Assembly: GCA_025463605.1 (NCBI GenBank)
Contig: JAODAV010000001.1
Location: 310,001 to 374,000, forward strand
Length of the DNA stretch: 64,000 nt
DNA from: Rhodoglobus sp.
Lineage (GTDB): Bacteria; Actinomycetota; Actinomycetes; Actinomycetales; Microbacteriaceae
Direction: 5' to 3'
Part shown: one piece after another, positions 8,143-17,249 of the stretch
Numbering within the stretch: position 1 is the stretch's first letter
Layout: every line of letters begins with the position of its first letter
Position numbers and translations under genes: made by a program
Notes under the pieces: model-generated
Databases searched by the model: none
What the model was told of the DNA's origin: nothing
The model's input: the letters and a program-made list of their open reading frames with translations, nothing else

Positions 8143-9588
8143 ATGCCCGCTACGAACGAACCAATCGCCCAAAGCCTCGGGCGATACGTCGCCGACCGGC
8201 AGGTCGCCATACCCGATGGCGTGCGCGCCCGCGCACGCATGGCCGTTCTGGACACGATCGGCTGCATGATCGGTGCGACGGGAACAGAGACCGGGCATCG
8301 GATCCTACGATACGCCTCCCGTCGCGGTGCGCTCGGGCGAGCGACGGCCGTGGGCATCGGCCACGGCCTGCGCGCCGAAGATGCCGGCTTGGCCAACGGC
8401 ACGCTGGCCCATCTACTTGAATTTGATGACGGGCACCGTCCGTCCGACAATCATCTGGGTTGTGTTGTAGTTCCCGCCGCCTTGGCCATGGCAGAGGAGA
8501 CGGGGGCGAGCGTGGCCGACTTCCTCGATGCCGTGGTAATCGGCTACGACGTCATGGGCCGCACAGGCGAGGCGACACTGTTGACACGCGATAGCAGCAA
8601 ATTCCATGGCACCGGCACAACGGGTGTCTTCGGCTCTGCAGCCGTCGCGGCACGGCTGCTCGAGCTCGATGCCGAAAAGGCCGCACAGGCGATCGTCATA
8701 GCGGGTACCGCTGCCGCGGGACCGAAAGAGACCCTCAAGAGCGGCCAAGAGTCCAAGCCGCTTCACTCCGGGCGTGCCGTCATGAACGGCATCACGTCGG
8801 CGTTCCTCGCTGCCGACGGCTACACGGGGCCGCTGCCACTGTTCGAGAGCGAAATCGGGTTCTGTGCGGCGATGTGCTCGCATCCCAGGCCCGACATGAT
8901 CCTCCAAGACTTAGGCACCCGCTACTCTCTGGTCGAGTCCGGGTTCAAGGTGCACTCGACTTGCGGGATGCTTTTTACGACCCTCGACGGCATACTCGAG
9001 GCCCGGTCCCGTCATGGCCTGCAGGATCGCATCCCGAAAGAGATCCGCATTGGGGTGCCGTCCTGGTTGGTGGACGATCCGGTGTTTGTGAAGCGCCGTC
9101 CGACCAGCACCGGCGAGGCGCGATTCAGCATCCCCTACGCCGCTGCCGCCGGGATAGTTGACGGCGAGGTGACGCTTCGCCAGATGACTCCAGACAACCT
9201 CGGCGATCCCCATATTGCGATGGTCGAGGAACGAATCACGGTCGGCTACGACAAAGAGATCGAGGAGGTGTTCCTGCGTACTCGCGAGGACGCATTCTTC
9301 TACTACGGCGCCTCAATAGAGTACGAACTTGACGGGCAAACGTTCCGGACCGTTCATCTCACCCCGCATGGGTACGACCCCGAGGACCTCTTGACCCGCG
9401 ATCAGATCGTGGCCAAGTTCCGCTCCACCGTCGCGCTCCAACTCGACGAGTCCGCGCAGAACGCGATCATCTCCCAGGTGTTCGATTCTGACGAGAGCGA
9501 CCCCGCGAAGGGAATCGCCGCACTGATGGCATCTGTTCCCGTGTCGCTCGATGAACAGCCACCGACATACCAGAGGAGCGTGCTGTGA
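8143..9588 (+). CDS. MmgE/PrpD family protein (first copy)
   Basis: A 481-residue member of the MmgE/PrpD family, which includes 2-methylcitrate dehydratase, cis-aconitate decarboxylase and related enzymes acting on tri- or dicarboxylates. Family features include an N-terminal all-helical domain (VRARARMAVLDTIGCMIGATG), LANGTLAHLLEFDD, and the KPLHSGRAVMNGITSAFLAADGYTGP segment. The open frame extends back to 8026, but the operator-like palindrome at 8065 lies inside that extension. The ATG at 8143 (with AAGG eight bases upstream) fits better; an ATG at 8137 is possible. A GTGA overlap couples it to the next gene. Exact reaction unknown. Confidence 0.87.
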   Translation: MPATNEPIAQSLGRYVADRQVAIPDGVRARARMAVLDTIGCMIGATGTETGHRILRYASRRGALGRATAVGIGHGLRAEDAGLANGTLAHLLEFDDGHRPSDNHLGCVVVPAALAMAEETGASVADFLDAVVIGYDVMGRTGEATLLTRDSSKFHGTGTTGVFGSAAVAARLLELDAEKAAQAIVIAGTAAAGPKETLKSGQESKPLHSGRAVMNGITSAFLAADGYTGPLPLFESEIGFCAAMCSHPRPDMILQDLGTRYSLVESGFKVHSTCGMLFTTLDGILEARSRHGLQDRIPKEIRIGVPSWLVDDPVFVKRRPTSTGEARFSIPYAAAAGIVDGEVTLRQMTPDNLGDPHIAMVEERITVGYDKEIEEVFLRTREDAFFYYGASIEYELDGQTFRTVHLTPHGYDPEDLLTRDQIVAKFRSTVALQLDESAQNAIISQVFDSDESDPAKGIAALMASVPVSLDEQPPTYQRSVL

Positions 9589-10241
9589 GCGCCGATCAGA
9601 ACATGCTCCAGACGGACGAGCTGGTTGAAGCTGCCCGCGCGCTATCAGCGAGCCAGATTTCCGACGCCTTGGCCGAACTCGGCCTGCCGTCGCACTCGAT
9701 GGACGGAATTCTGACGCTGGATCTGGCCGCGAAGGTCGTCGGACGAGCCTTCACGGTGACGTGCCTACCAGCCGCCGAATCGGAGGGGAAACGCATCGAA
9801 TACCTGGGCGACATCCCGGCTGGGGCCGTTGTCGTCATCTCGAACGGGGGACGAACCGACTGTTCGGTGTGGGGCGGGCAGCGGACTTTAGCAGCTCGCC
9901 AACGAGGCGCTGTGGGTTCTATCGTCGATGGCGCTTTTCGCGATGTCCCCGAGCACATCGCGTTGAGCTACCCCGTGTTCGCTCGCAAACCCGTCGTCGT
10001 AGGCTCGCGTGGGTATGCGAACCCCGTACACACTCAAGAACCCGTGGTGATGTCTAATCTGACAGTTCACCCTGGGGACCTGATCGTGGGCGACGCGAGT
10101 GGTGTGGTCGTCGTTCCGGCCGACCGCGCTCCGGAGGTAATTGGGATAGCCACCCGGGAGGCAGCCGCCGAAAGCCGAATAGCGGCTGCCGTCGCGGCGG
10201 GGATGGACTTCTTCGAAGCCAAGACTCTGGCAGCGCAATGA
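9585..10241 (+). CDS. RraA-like / 4-hydroxy-4-methyl-2-oxoglutarate aldolase family protein
   Basis: A 218-residue RraA-fold protein. The conserved parts are SQISDALAELGLPSHSMDG, the GAVVVISNGGRTDCSVWGG region, the substrate/metal loop VDGAFRDVPE (an Arg-Asp pair as in HMG/CHA aldolases) and GDLIVGDASGVVVVP. Related enzymes cleave 4-hydroxy-2-oxo acids to pyruvate plus an oxo acid, or decarboxylate oxaloacetate. Being translationally coupled to an MmgE/PrpD gene (GTGA overlap, GAGGAG ribosome site), it is more likely a catabolic lyase than the RNase E inhibitor RraA. Substrate is inferred to be a branched oxo acid. Confidence 0.83.
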   Translation: MSADQNMLQTDELVEAARALSASQISDALAELGLPSHSMDGILTLDLAAKVVGRAFTVTCLPAAESEGKRIEYLGDIPAGAVVVISNGGRTDCSVWGGQRTLAARQRGAVGSIVDGAFRDVPEHIALSYPVFARKPVVVGSRGYANPVHTQEPVVMSNLTVHPGDLIVGDASGVVVVPADRAPEVIGIATREAAAESRIAAAVAAGMDFFEAKTLAAQ

Positions 10242-10339
10242 CGCGTTACCCGTAACCCATTGGGCTATGGCTGCAGCTCAAGGGTCAGCGGGACTGGGAC
10301 ACCAGCACTCGAGTTCTCCACAATCAAAGGACGATTAGT

Positions 10340-12058
10340 ATGCCACTCCCTGACAGCACAGCGGATCCAATCTCTGAAACTGTCGGCGCCGGGGACGCTA
10401 TAGAACGGATCCTCGCGGCAGCAGGGGTTCGCCGCTTCTATACGGTGCCGGGGGAAAGCTTCCTCGAAGTCCTCGACGCCGTGGAGCGGAGTTCGGATCT
10501 CATGCTCGTCTCAACGCGCCATGAGTCGGGTGCAGCGTTCATGGCCGAGGCGGACGCCAAGCTCACTGGCGTTATTGCTGTCGCAGCCGCTACGCGCGCC
10601 GTCGGCGGCGCCAACCTCGCTATAGGCGTGCACACGGCGTTTCAAGACTCCACACCAATGCTCGTTCTGCTCGGGCAAGTGGAAGAGACTCTTATGGACA
10701 AGGAAGCCTTCCAAGAGGTGGACCTCGCGGCATTCTTCCGGCCCATCGCCAAGTGGGCGACAACGATTCACGACACGCAACGGATACCAGACATCATCGC
10801 AAGCGCGCTGACACGTGCGGTGTCCGGCCGACCGGGTCCCGTTGTAGTGGCATTGCCCGCGAATGTCCTGGCGGGACACTCCACCAAGGAAGCAGTTGAC
10901 GAAGCCATCCGCAGGGTTCAGGCCGTCGTGGCCACGCCCGTGGTTTCCGACGACACCGTCCGCGCGCTGGCGACCGCCATCAGCGAAGCTCGGTCGCCTG
11001 TGGCTATCGTCGGAGTCGGCGCTCAAGACCTGCGGGACGAGCTCGCTCACTTCGCCGATCACTTCGGCGTCGGCGTATACAACGCCTTCCGGCGACAGGA
11101 CGTTTTTTCCGCCGATGATCCGCACTACCTCGGCCACCTAACTCTAGGCGCTGCTCCTTCTGTGCTTGCGGCCCTCAAGCAGGCGGACCTCGTCTTGGTG
11201 CTCGGCTCCCGACTCGACGAGGTGACGACACAGTCCTTCACGCTGCCGAACGCGGGCGCCAGGGTCGTCCACGTCGGCACTGATGACTCAGTCATGGGAG
11301 TAAGCATGCACAGCGACTGGTCGATCGTCGGCGATGTCGGAGATCTTCTCAATCGCCTCGAAGGCGGCTCGTTCAATCGCGTCACGCGAGACTGGAGTGA
11401 CGCCCATCAAGCCGCGCTCAATGCCTCCACCCCTCGTCGTCGTACCGCAGCTAACGGACTCGACCCGGCAGCCATTCTCGAGATAATGCGCGAGCAGTTG
11501 CCCTCCGACACGATCGTCGCAAGCGACGCGGGCAACTTCTCTGTTTTCCTCCATTCGTATTGGCCCTACGGAGGCGCGCATACGCAACTCGCGCCAATCA
11601 GCGGCGCGATGGGCTACGCCGTTCCGGCTGGGGTGGCAGCGGCGCTTGCCCGTCCCGATCGACCCGTGATCGCAGTCGCGGGGGATGGAGGGTTCATGAT
11701 GTCTGGCATGGAGATCGAGACGGCCGTTCGGTACGGGGCTGCACTAACGATCCTCGTCTTTCGTAACGGGCTATATGGAACTATCGCGATGCATCAGCGG
11801 CGCGAGATAGGTCGCACAGCTGGTATCGACATCGGCGTGGTCGACATCGCCAAGCTTGCCGAAGCTCTCGGTGCGGTCGGCGTCACTGTCGCTGACGAGT
11901 CGACACTTCGCACGGAGCTCGAGCGCGCCATGGCCTTCCCGGGGGTTACCGTTCTGGACATCATTACTGATCCAGATCTGATCACACCCAGCGCGCGTCT
12001 TTCAGAGATTGGCCGTACCCAGGTGCTGCCGCACCCCGACAAGATGGAGATCTCGTGA
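10340..12058 (+). CDS. Thiamine-diphosphate-dependent enzyme (acetolactate synthase / 2-oxoacid decarboxylase superfamily)
   Basis: A 572-residue three-domain ThDP enzyme. The catalytic glutamate is seen in RHESGAAFMA (Glu62), and the diphosphate/magnesium motif GDGGFMMSGMEIE begins near residue 450 and runs to RNGLYG. Length and layout match IlvB, benzoylformate decarboxylase and sulfoacetaldehyde acetyltransferase relatives. No small regulatory subunit follows, and its neighbours are catabolic, so decarboxylation of a 2-oxo acid to an aldehyde is the likely role. An aldehyde dehydrogenase is encoded at 19421. It starts after AAAGGA with an eight-base spacer and overlaps the next gene by GTGA. 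Exact reaction not determined. Confidence 0.82.
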   Translation: MPLPDSTADPISETVGAGDAIERILAAAGVRRFYTVPGESFLEVLDAVERSSDLMLVSTRHESGAAFMAEADAKLTGVIAVAAATRAVGGANLAIGVHTAFQDSTPMLVLLGQVEETLMDKEAFQEVDLAAFFRPIAKWATTIHDTQRIPDIIASALTRAVSGRPGPVVVALPANVLAGHSTKEAVDEAIRRVQAVVATPVVSDDTVRALATAISEARSPVAIVGVGAQDLRDELAHFADHFGVGVYNAFRRQDVFSADDPHYLGHLTLGAAPSVLAALKQADLVLVLGSRLDEVTTQSFTLPNAGARVVHVGTDDSVMGVSMHSDWSIVGDVGDLLNRLEGGSFNRVTRDWSDAHQAALNASTPRRRTAANGLDPAAILEIMREQLPSDTIVASDAGNFSVFLHSYWPYGGAHTQLAPISGAMGYAVPAGVAAALARPDRPVIAVAGDGGFMMSGMEIETAVRYGAALTILVFRNGLYGTIAMHQRREIGRTAGIDIGVVDIAKLAEALGAVGVTVADESTLRTELERAMAFPGVTVLDIITDPDLITPSARLSEIGRTQVLPHPDKMEIS

Positions 12059-13137
12059 TCAACCCGCTGCGTATCGCTGTGATGGAAGGGGACGCGATCG
12101 GCCCCGAGATCGTTCCGGCCGCTCTGCGTGTAGCCGAGGCAGCCGCTTCGCAGGCCGGAGCCGGGTCGTTTGAATGGGTTCACCTTCCGATGGGCGCGGC
12201 CAGCGTGGCCGAGGGCGGACGCGCGGTTCCCGTCGACAATTTCCCCGTGCTCGACTCGTGCACGGGCTGGGTCGTTGGGCCACATGACAGCCAGGCATAT
12301 GGCAAGGAATGGCGCGAAGGACCAGAAAAAGTACCCGGAGCCCAGTTGCGGGTCCAGTACGATCTCTACGCGAACATCAGACCGGCGCGCACGCGCCCCG
12401 CCGTTCCGAGCCGATGGTCGGACGTGGATGTCGTCACGGTCCGAGAGAACACCGAGGGTCTCTACTCCGATCGGAACATGTATGCCGGCGAGGGCGAATT
12501 CATGCCCGATCCGGACACGGCCATTTCAATGGGACTGTTCACGCGTGCACGCATCCGACGTATCGCGATCGCGGCCTTCGAGTTAGCGCGAGCGCGCCGC
12601 AGTCATCTGACAATCGTGCACAAGTCGAATGTGATGCCACGATCGTTCGGCCTGTGGCTGGCCGAGTGTCGCGAGGTTGCCAGCCTCTATCCCGATGTCA
12701 AGGTCGACGATTACCTCTTTGATTCGATGGCGGCGCTTCTCGTTCGCCGTCCCGAGACCTTCGACGTCATCCTCACCGAGAATCTGACGGGAGACGTGCT
12801 CTCGGACCTGGTGGGAGAGATGGTTGGAGGACTCGGCTGCTCAGCCTCCCTGAACGCGGGGGTCGCGCATGCGATGGCGCAAGCCGCCCATGGCTCCGCC
12901 CCCGACATCGCCGGCAAGGACATCGCCAATCCGATCGGGATGATCGAATCCACCGCCATGTTGATGCGCTGGCTCGGGCAGAACCAGTCATCGGAACCGC
13001 TCGTCAACACTGCGGATCTGATGGAGCGGGCGATCGCACAAACTCTCGATAGTGGTATTCGCACCACTGATCTCGGAGGCTCGTCCGGCACTAGAGAGAT
13101 CACCGATGCCATCGTCAACACCATCTCTAGGGGTTAG
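12055..13137 (+). CDS. Isocitrate/isopropylmalate dehydrogenase family protein
   Basis: A 360-residue beta-decarboxylating dehydrogenase. Visible family motifs are RIAVMEGDAIGPEIVP at the N-terminus, VRENTEGLYSD, the catalytic lysine segment HKSNVMPRS, the metal-binding TENLTGDVLSDL region and HGSAPDIAGKDIANP. The family oxidises 2-hydroxy acids bearing a beta-carboxylate (isocitrate, isopropylmalate, homoisocitrate, tartrate) with loss of CO2. The GTG start overlaps the preceding stop. Its use here suggests an isocitrate- or malate-like intermediate. It is not the central IcdH or LeuB by context. Confidence 0.86.
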   Translation: MINPLRIAVMEGDAIGPEIVPAALRVAEAAASQAGAGSFEWVHLPMGAASVAEGGRAVPVDNFPVLDSCTGWVVGPHDSQAYGKEWREGPEKVPGAQLRVQYDLYANIRPARTRPAVPSRWSDVDVVTVRENTEGLYSDRNMYAGEGEFMPDPDTAISMGLFTRARIRRIAIAAFELARARRSHLTIVHKSNVMPRSFGLWLAECREVASLYPDVKVDDYLFDSMAALLVRRPETFDVILTENLTGDVLSDLVGEMVGGLGCSASLNAGVAHAMAQAAHGSAPDIAGKDIANPIGMIESTAMLMRWLGQNQSSEPLVNTADLMERAIAQTLDSGIRTTDLGGSSGTREITDAIVNTISRG

Positions 13138-13163
13138 TTCTCACCCGAACCGATTTGCACGTG

Positions 13164-13207
13164 AAAGAGGCCGTGGGGCCAGCGATCGCCGGCCCCACGG
13201 CCTCTTT
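13164..13207. terminator. Bidirectional intrinsic terminator
   Basis: A perfect 17-base inverted repeat (13164-13180 and 13191-13207) with a ten-base loop. The arms begin with AAAGAGG and end with CCTCTTT, giving a short U-run on both strands. It lies between two convergent genes and should stop transcription from both. Confidence 0.85.
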
Positions 13208-13221
13208 CCGTGCTGATCTTC

Positions 13222-14124
13222 CTAGGCGCGCGACGGCAGCGCAACTTCCTCTGAGCCATCAATGACAAAGCGCTCGTAGGCAGCCCACTGGTCGTTGGAC
13301 ATCAGGTTCCACAGCTCCGAGTGGGAGAACATCTCAGGAAGCAGGGAATTGGTGCCCCCCGTTTCTTTCAGTACCCCGAAGACCCGCTCCGCGGTCTTGC
13401 AGAGAGCGCGGAGAAGCGAGTTGGGGAAGATAGCCAGCGCGTACCCGATGCTGTCCAGATCGGCCTTGGCCAAGAGAGGGCTTCGGCCCCCCTCGACCAT
13501 GTTCGCCATCATCGGTGCATTGATGCTGGAACATGCCCGGCGCATTTCTTCTTCGGATTCCAATGACTCCAAGAAGACGACGTCGGCGCCCGCCTCCCGA
13601 TAGGCGATGCCTCGGGCAATCGCTTCGTCGAGCCCGTGTTCGGTGCGGGCATCCGTGCGCGCGATGATCACGAATTCTTCACTTCGTCGGGTATCGCACG
13701 CGGCCTTCACCTTGTCGCACATGTCCTTGACGGAGATGACCTTGCGTCCCGCTTCGTGGCCGCAACGCTTGGGAAAGACCTGATCTTCCATCTGGATAGC
13801 GGCCGCTCCAGCCCTTTCGAACTCTCGGACCGTACGCACGGTATTGAGGACGCCGCCATACCCGGTATCGCCGTCCGCGATCAGTGGAATAGAGATGCTG
13901 TTAGCGATCGAATCGATGCGACCCACCACCTCTCCGAACGATACGAGGCCAATGTCGGGATATCCGAAGGCGGACATCGAAATTCCGGCTCCCGACATGT
14001 AGGCGACCTCGAAACCCGAGCGCTCGATCATGCGGGCCGATACAGCATCGTAGGCTCCTGGCGCGATGGTTGTGCCCGGGCTGGTGATGATGTCAAGCAG
14101 TGTCATCTGAATGTTTCCGTTCAT
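13222..14124 (-). CDS. Isocitrate lyase/PEP mutase superfamily protein (2-methylisocitrate-lyase-like)
   Basis: A 300-residue ICL/PEPM-family protein. It carries the DGDTGYG magnesium region (residues 84-90) and the KRCGH active-site loop (119-123, catalytic Cys121 equivalent), which marks C-C-cleaving lyases rather than phosphonate mutases. Relatives cleave isocitrate, 2-methylisocitrate or dimethylmalate to succinate or propionate plus an oxo acid. The start overlaps the stop of the second MmgE/PrpD gene (ATGA). Next to MmgE/PrpD this resembles the last two steps of the methylcitrate cycle, but no methylcitrate synthase is present, so the substrate probably enters from outside. Confidence 0.88.
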   Translation of the reverse strand: MNGNIQMTLLDIITSPGTTIAPGAYDAVSARMIERSGFEVAYMSGAGISMSAFGYPDIGLVSFGEVVGRIDSIANSISIPLIADGDTGYGGVLNTVRTVREFERAGAAAIQMEDQVFPKRCGHEAGRKVISVKDMCDKVKAACDTRRSEEFVIIARTDARTEHGLDEAIARGIAYREAGADVVFLESLESEEEMRRACSSINAPMMANMVEGGRSPLLAKADLDSIGYALAIFPNSLLRALCKTAERVFGVLKETGGTNSLLPEMFSHSELWNLMSNDQWAAYERFVIDGSEEVALPSRA

Positions 14125-15521
14125 TGGTAGGTGAGGCTTGATGGCAAATCACTGACGTCTGGGTCGTTCCGCAGACCCAGCACCCGGTTCTCCAGCGCGG
14201 CGCTCGCCGCAGACCCGAGCACCGGCTCGGTGAGTCGACGGAATTTGTCCGTGAGCTCGGCTTCGGACATGGGCACGGCTAACGAGCCCTTTCCACCGCG
14301 AACTGCTCTGGTGAACACGCGATCGCCCAAGTGGATCTCGACTGACGCGGGCTCATCCTCAGGGTCGTCAGACGAAATGGTCTCGTCCACCTCCACAACG
14401 ATCTTCGCGGCAAGGGCCAGCACCTCAGGTCGCTTGACGCTGTCGTTCGTGAACTGCTCTAGCAGCGCGACGCCGTCCCACAGGAGCACGGCCACGGCGA
14501 ACGGCATCGAGTGCTGAGCTTGCGAACCGGACGTCGGCGCAACCTTCGTCTCCCATGGAGTGCAGAAGAAGTCGACGGCGTGCTGGCTTGTACGCACGAT
14601 GACCCGAGTTACCTCATCGGGCGAGATCGCGTTCTCCGTTCTCAGCTGGTCGATTGCGGTGAGGACCGGGTGGATGCCGCCCCCACATGCATACGGTTTG
14701 AACATGGTCAACGAAATATCGAAATCCTCGCCGAACCTGGCATCGATGACGTCGAGGTCATAGTGACCTTCACCGCAGAACGCTTGGAAGAACCCTTTGC
14801 TTCCCTCGAAGATCGTTCTCGGCCCGGTGAACCCCTTAGCCGCCAACTGCGCAGCAATGACCCCGCTCTGGGCAGCCCATCCGGCATGCAACGGTTTCAC
14901 CATGGCGCCAGCACGCACGGTCTCCTGCAATCCCGAGCTCAGCGAGCCGGCGATCCCGAATGCATTGGAGAGTTGTGCCGCGGTCAGGCCAATCAGCCTT
15001 CCGGCAGCCGCGGCGGCGGCGAAGGGACCGAACAACGGTGTCGTATGGAAACCCTTCACCCGCCCGAGATAGTCGGGATAGTCCGTCGCTCCCGAGAGCC
15101 GACCGAACGCCTCGTAGCCGGCGACGACAGCCGTCAAGAAGTCCGCACCACTCGTCGGACGGGCCTCCGCAACGGCCCATGCTGCGGAGAACACAACCGC
15201 ACCTCCGTGGATCTTGGAGCGCATGTGTGCTTCATGATCGTCGAGCTCGATGGAATGGCAGGTCGTGCCGTTCACCAACGCTGCGCCCGGTGCCGGCACC
15301 CGATCGGCCTTGCCGAACAATGTGGCGTCGCGGCTCCCGCCTTGATCGCGCGCCAACTCGGTCACCATCGCTGACGCCGGGGTTACTTGACCGGCCAGCA
15401 CCACTCCCAGGTAGTCCATTGCGCAGATCTCCGCCGTACGGATGACCGAGGTGGGCAACGCGTCCGTCGATAGGTTGACGAGGTATCCGGCGAGCCGGTC
15501 GGCGTAGGTGTCACTACTCAC
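14121..15521 (-). CDS. MmgE/PrpD family protein (second copy)
   Basis: A 466-residue MmgE/PrpD protein with the family features TAEICAMDYLGVVLAG, VNGTTCHSIELDDHEAHMRSK near residue 85, and MVKPLHAGWAAQSGVIAAQLAAKGFTGP. It is clearly diverged from the copy at 8143, so the two likely act on different intermediates. The GTG start overlaps the stop of the upstream flavoprotein gene and its own stop overlaps the lyase start, so the three proteins are probably made in fixed proportion. Likely a dehydratase, hydratase or decarboxylase of a tricarboxylate. Confidence 0.87.
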   Translation of the reverse strand: MSSDTYADRLAGYLVNLSTDALPTSVIRTAEICAMDYLGVVLAGQVTPASAMVTELARDQGGSRDATLFGKADRVPAPGAALVNGTTCHSIELDDHEAHMRSKIHGGAVVFSAAWAVAEARPTSGADFLTAVVAGYEAFGRLSGATDYPDYLGRVKGFHTTPLFGPFAAAAAAGRLIGLTAAQLSNAFGIAGSLSSGLQETVRAGAMVKPLHAGWAAQSGVIAAQLAAKGFTGPRTIFEGSKGFFQAFCGEGHYDLDVIDARFGEDFDISLTMFKPYACGGGIHPVLTAIDQLRTENAISPDEVTRVIVRTSQHAVDFFCTPWETKVAPTSGSQAQHSMPFAVAVLLWDGVALLEQFTNDSVKRPEVLALAAKIVVEVDETISSDDPEDEPASVEIHLGDRVFTRAVRGGKGSLAVPMSEAELTDKFRRLTEPVLGSAASAALENRVLGLRNDPDVSDLPSSLTYQ

Positions 15522-17011
15522 ACGGATACCAGCTGAGCAGCGCGACGTCCTGCGGTTGCACCAGCGAGGCGGCCGAACACAGTCCCTGAGACCAAGCCGC
15601 TGCCTCCGGGGTAGTTGTGGTAGTAGATTCCGCCGACCATCTCACCCGCGGCGTACAGACCACCGATCGCACCGTCGTTCTCGTCGAGGACTGCGCCGGT
15701 GGAATCGACCTTCACGCCGCCGAAGGTGAACGTGATCGCTGGGACGACCGCGAACGCCGTATAAGGGGGAGTGTCGAGTGGGGTTGCCCAGTTGGATTTT
15801 GGTGGGGTGATGTTTTGTGTCGAAACACCGTCGCGGATTGAGTAGTCGATCACCCCGGGCGCAATCGACTCGTTGAACTCCTTGACTGTCGCGACGAGGT
15901 TGTCGGCGTTGAGGTTCAGTTCCTCTGCGATTTCGCGCAGATCATTGCTGACCGTCTTCACCGCTTTGAAGAACCGATATGTATCGCGAAGGAGGTCGAC
16001 GGTCTTGGCGTCGAAGATCTGCACCGAGTAGGAGTCGGGCGTGCCCTCGACGATAGTTCGCCCACTGCGCGCGTAAGTGTACGCACGCATGTCGGCCCCC
16101 TCGTCGAAGTACCGTTTGCCATCGGAGCCCACTGTGATCCCGTAGTGGTAGGACACGCGCTCAGGCACGTCTCCGTACTGGCGGTCGCCGAAATCATCCG
16201 CGAAGAAGTCGGCAGCAACGGAGTGACAACCGCCAAAGTGTCCGTATCCGCGTGCGCCGACGGCAAAGGCCATGTCGAGCCCGTCTCCGGTGTTGAACTC
16301 GGTTCCTCGCACTTTGGCGAGATCCCAGCCAGCGCCGAGGTAGGCATTGCGTTTGGCGGGGCTCGCCTCATAACCACCCGAGGCCAGAATTATCCCTCGC
16401 GCACGCATCTCAACCGGGCCTTCGGGAGTGTGGACGAGGACGCCCTCGACACCATCGGCGCCGAGCAACAACTGTCGCGCGGCACTCTGATAGCGAACGG
16501 CGACGCCTCGCTCCTGACACGCATTGAGAAGTACGGCGACCAGACCGGGCCCGCCTTCGTAGTGCTGCACGTCATCGCCACCCACCAGTTTCAGTCGGCC
16601 GTCGCGAGTGACATCGTCGAAGCCCAACGGCAATTCGAATTTCGAACCGAGGGATCGCAGGAAACGAATTCCGTCACGAGCTCCGTTGACCAAGAGCCGG
16701 GCGAGCATCTCATCAGTGCGGTACCGCGTCTGCTTCTGCATGTCGTTGTAGAAGTCTTGTTCCGTGTACGGGTCGATATCGATGTTCGACATCTCGGCAA
16801 GGTCCATGCCAGTGAGTTCTGCGAGGTCTTCCAGCCCGTTGTGAGGGATCCGCATCCGGCCTCCGGTGAAGAAGGAGTTGCCGCCACGCTTTGAGTGCGG
16901 AGCCTTCTCCAAGACGACAACATCGCTAACGAACTCAAGCGCGGTGAGCGCCGCTGTGAGGCCAGCGTTGCCGCCCCCGATAACGATTACGTCGTGAACT
17001 TCTTTCTTCAT
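15518..17011 (-). CDS. FAD-dependent dehydrogenase, tricarballylate dehydrogenase (TcuA)-like / fumarate-reductase flavoprotein fold
   Basis: A 497-residue flavoprotein with an N-terminal Rossmann motif VIVIGGGNAGLTAA (residues 8-21) followed by LEKAPHSKRGGNS, the succinate-dehydrogenase-type FAD loop. The C-terminal FAD segment is GGLYAAGEMVGGIYYHNYPGGSGLVSG. TcuA of Salmonella, which oxidises tricarballylate to cis-aconitate, has this general size and architecture, as do 3-ketosteroid dehydrogenases and fumarate reductases. Being coupled to an MmgE/PrpD gene favours a tricarboxylate or related acid. No TcuB-like reoxidant is visible; EtfAB could serve, but that is inference. Ribosome site AGAGG is well placed. 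Confidence 0.83.
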   Translation of the reverse strand: MKKEVHDVIVIGGGNAGLTAALTALEFVSDVVVLEKAPHSKRGGNSFFTGGRMRIPHNGLEDLAELTGMDLAEMSNIDIDPYTEQDFYNDMQKQTRYRTDEMLARLLVNGARDGIRFLRSLGSKFELPLGFDDVTRDGRLKLVGGDDVQHYEGGPGLVAVLLNACQERGVAVRYQSAARQLLLGADGVEGVLVHTPEGPVEMRARGIILASGGYEASPAKRNAYLGAGWDLAKVRGTEFNTGDGLDMAFAVGARGYGHFGGCHSVAADFFADDFGDRQYGDVPERVSYHYGITVGSDGKRYFDEGADMRAYTYARSGRTIVEGTPDSYSVQIFDAKTVDLLRDTYRFFKAVKTVSNDLREIAEELNLNADNLVATVKEFNESIAPGVIDYSIRDGVSTQNITPPKSNWATPLDTPPYTAFAVVPAITFTFGGVKVDSTGAVLDENDGAIGGLYAAGEMVGGIYYHNYPGGSGLVSGTVFGRLAGATAGRRAAQLVSV

Positions 17012-17118
17012 CCCAGCCTCTATCTCTTAACTGACGTTCGCGACCGGGCCCCAAGAACAACATTCGACAAACGCGTCGGTCACTTCCGTATGTGACGCTA
17101 CTGGGGTAAGCGCCTATC

Positions 17119-17132
17119 GTCAACTGTTTACA
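17119..17132 (+). promoter_or_regulatory. Putative GntR operator, site C
   Basis: GTCAACTGTTTACA lies between the divergent flavoprotein (start 17011) and GntR (start 17250) genes. It is the reference copy of the motif that recurs at 1451, 8065, 17176 and 19286. Being next to the regulator gene suggests autoregulation. Confidence 0.55.
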
Positions 17133-17175
17133 CTCGACGGGACTGCGCGCCGCCAGACCAATCAATGTCGAGTGG

Positions 17176-17189
17176 GCAAACGGTTTACA
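17176..17189 (+). promoter_or_regulatory. Putative GntR operator, site D
   Basis: GCAAACGGTTTACA matches 11 of 14 positions of site C and lies 43 bases further toward the GntR gene. It falls inside the longest open frame of that gene, which is one reason to place the GntR start further downstream. Confidence 0.45.
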
Positions 17190-17249
17190 ATTGCCCCGAC
17201 CCGGGTATCGACGGAATGTCATCAAATGTCAAGCAGGGAGCAGGTAGCC

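Noticed and set aside
13222-15521. Methylcitrate cycle (prpBD) assignment
   Set aside because: The lyase plus MmgE/PrpD pair resembles prpBD, but a methylcitrate synthase is missing and a TcuA-like flavoprotein is coupled instead, so propionate degradation is not supported.
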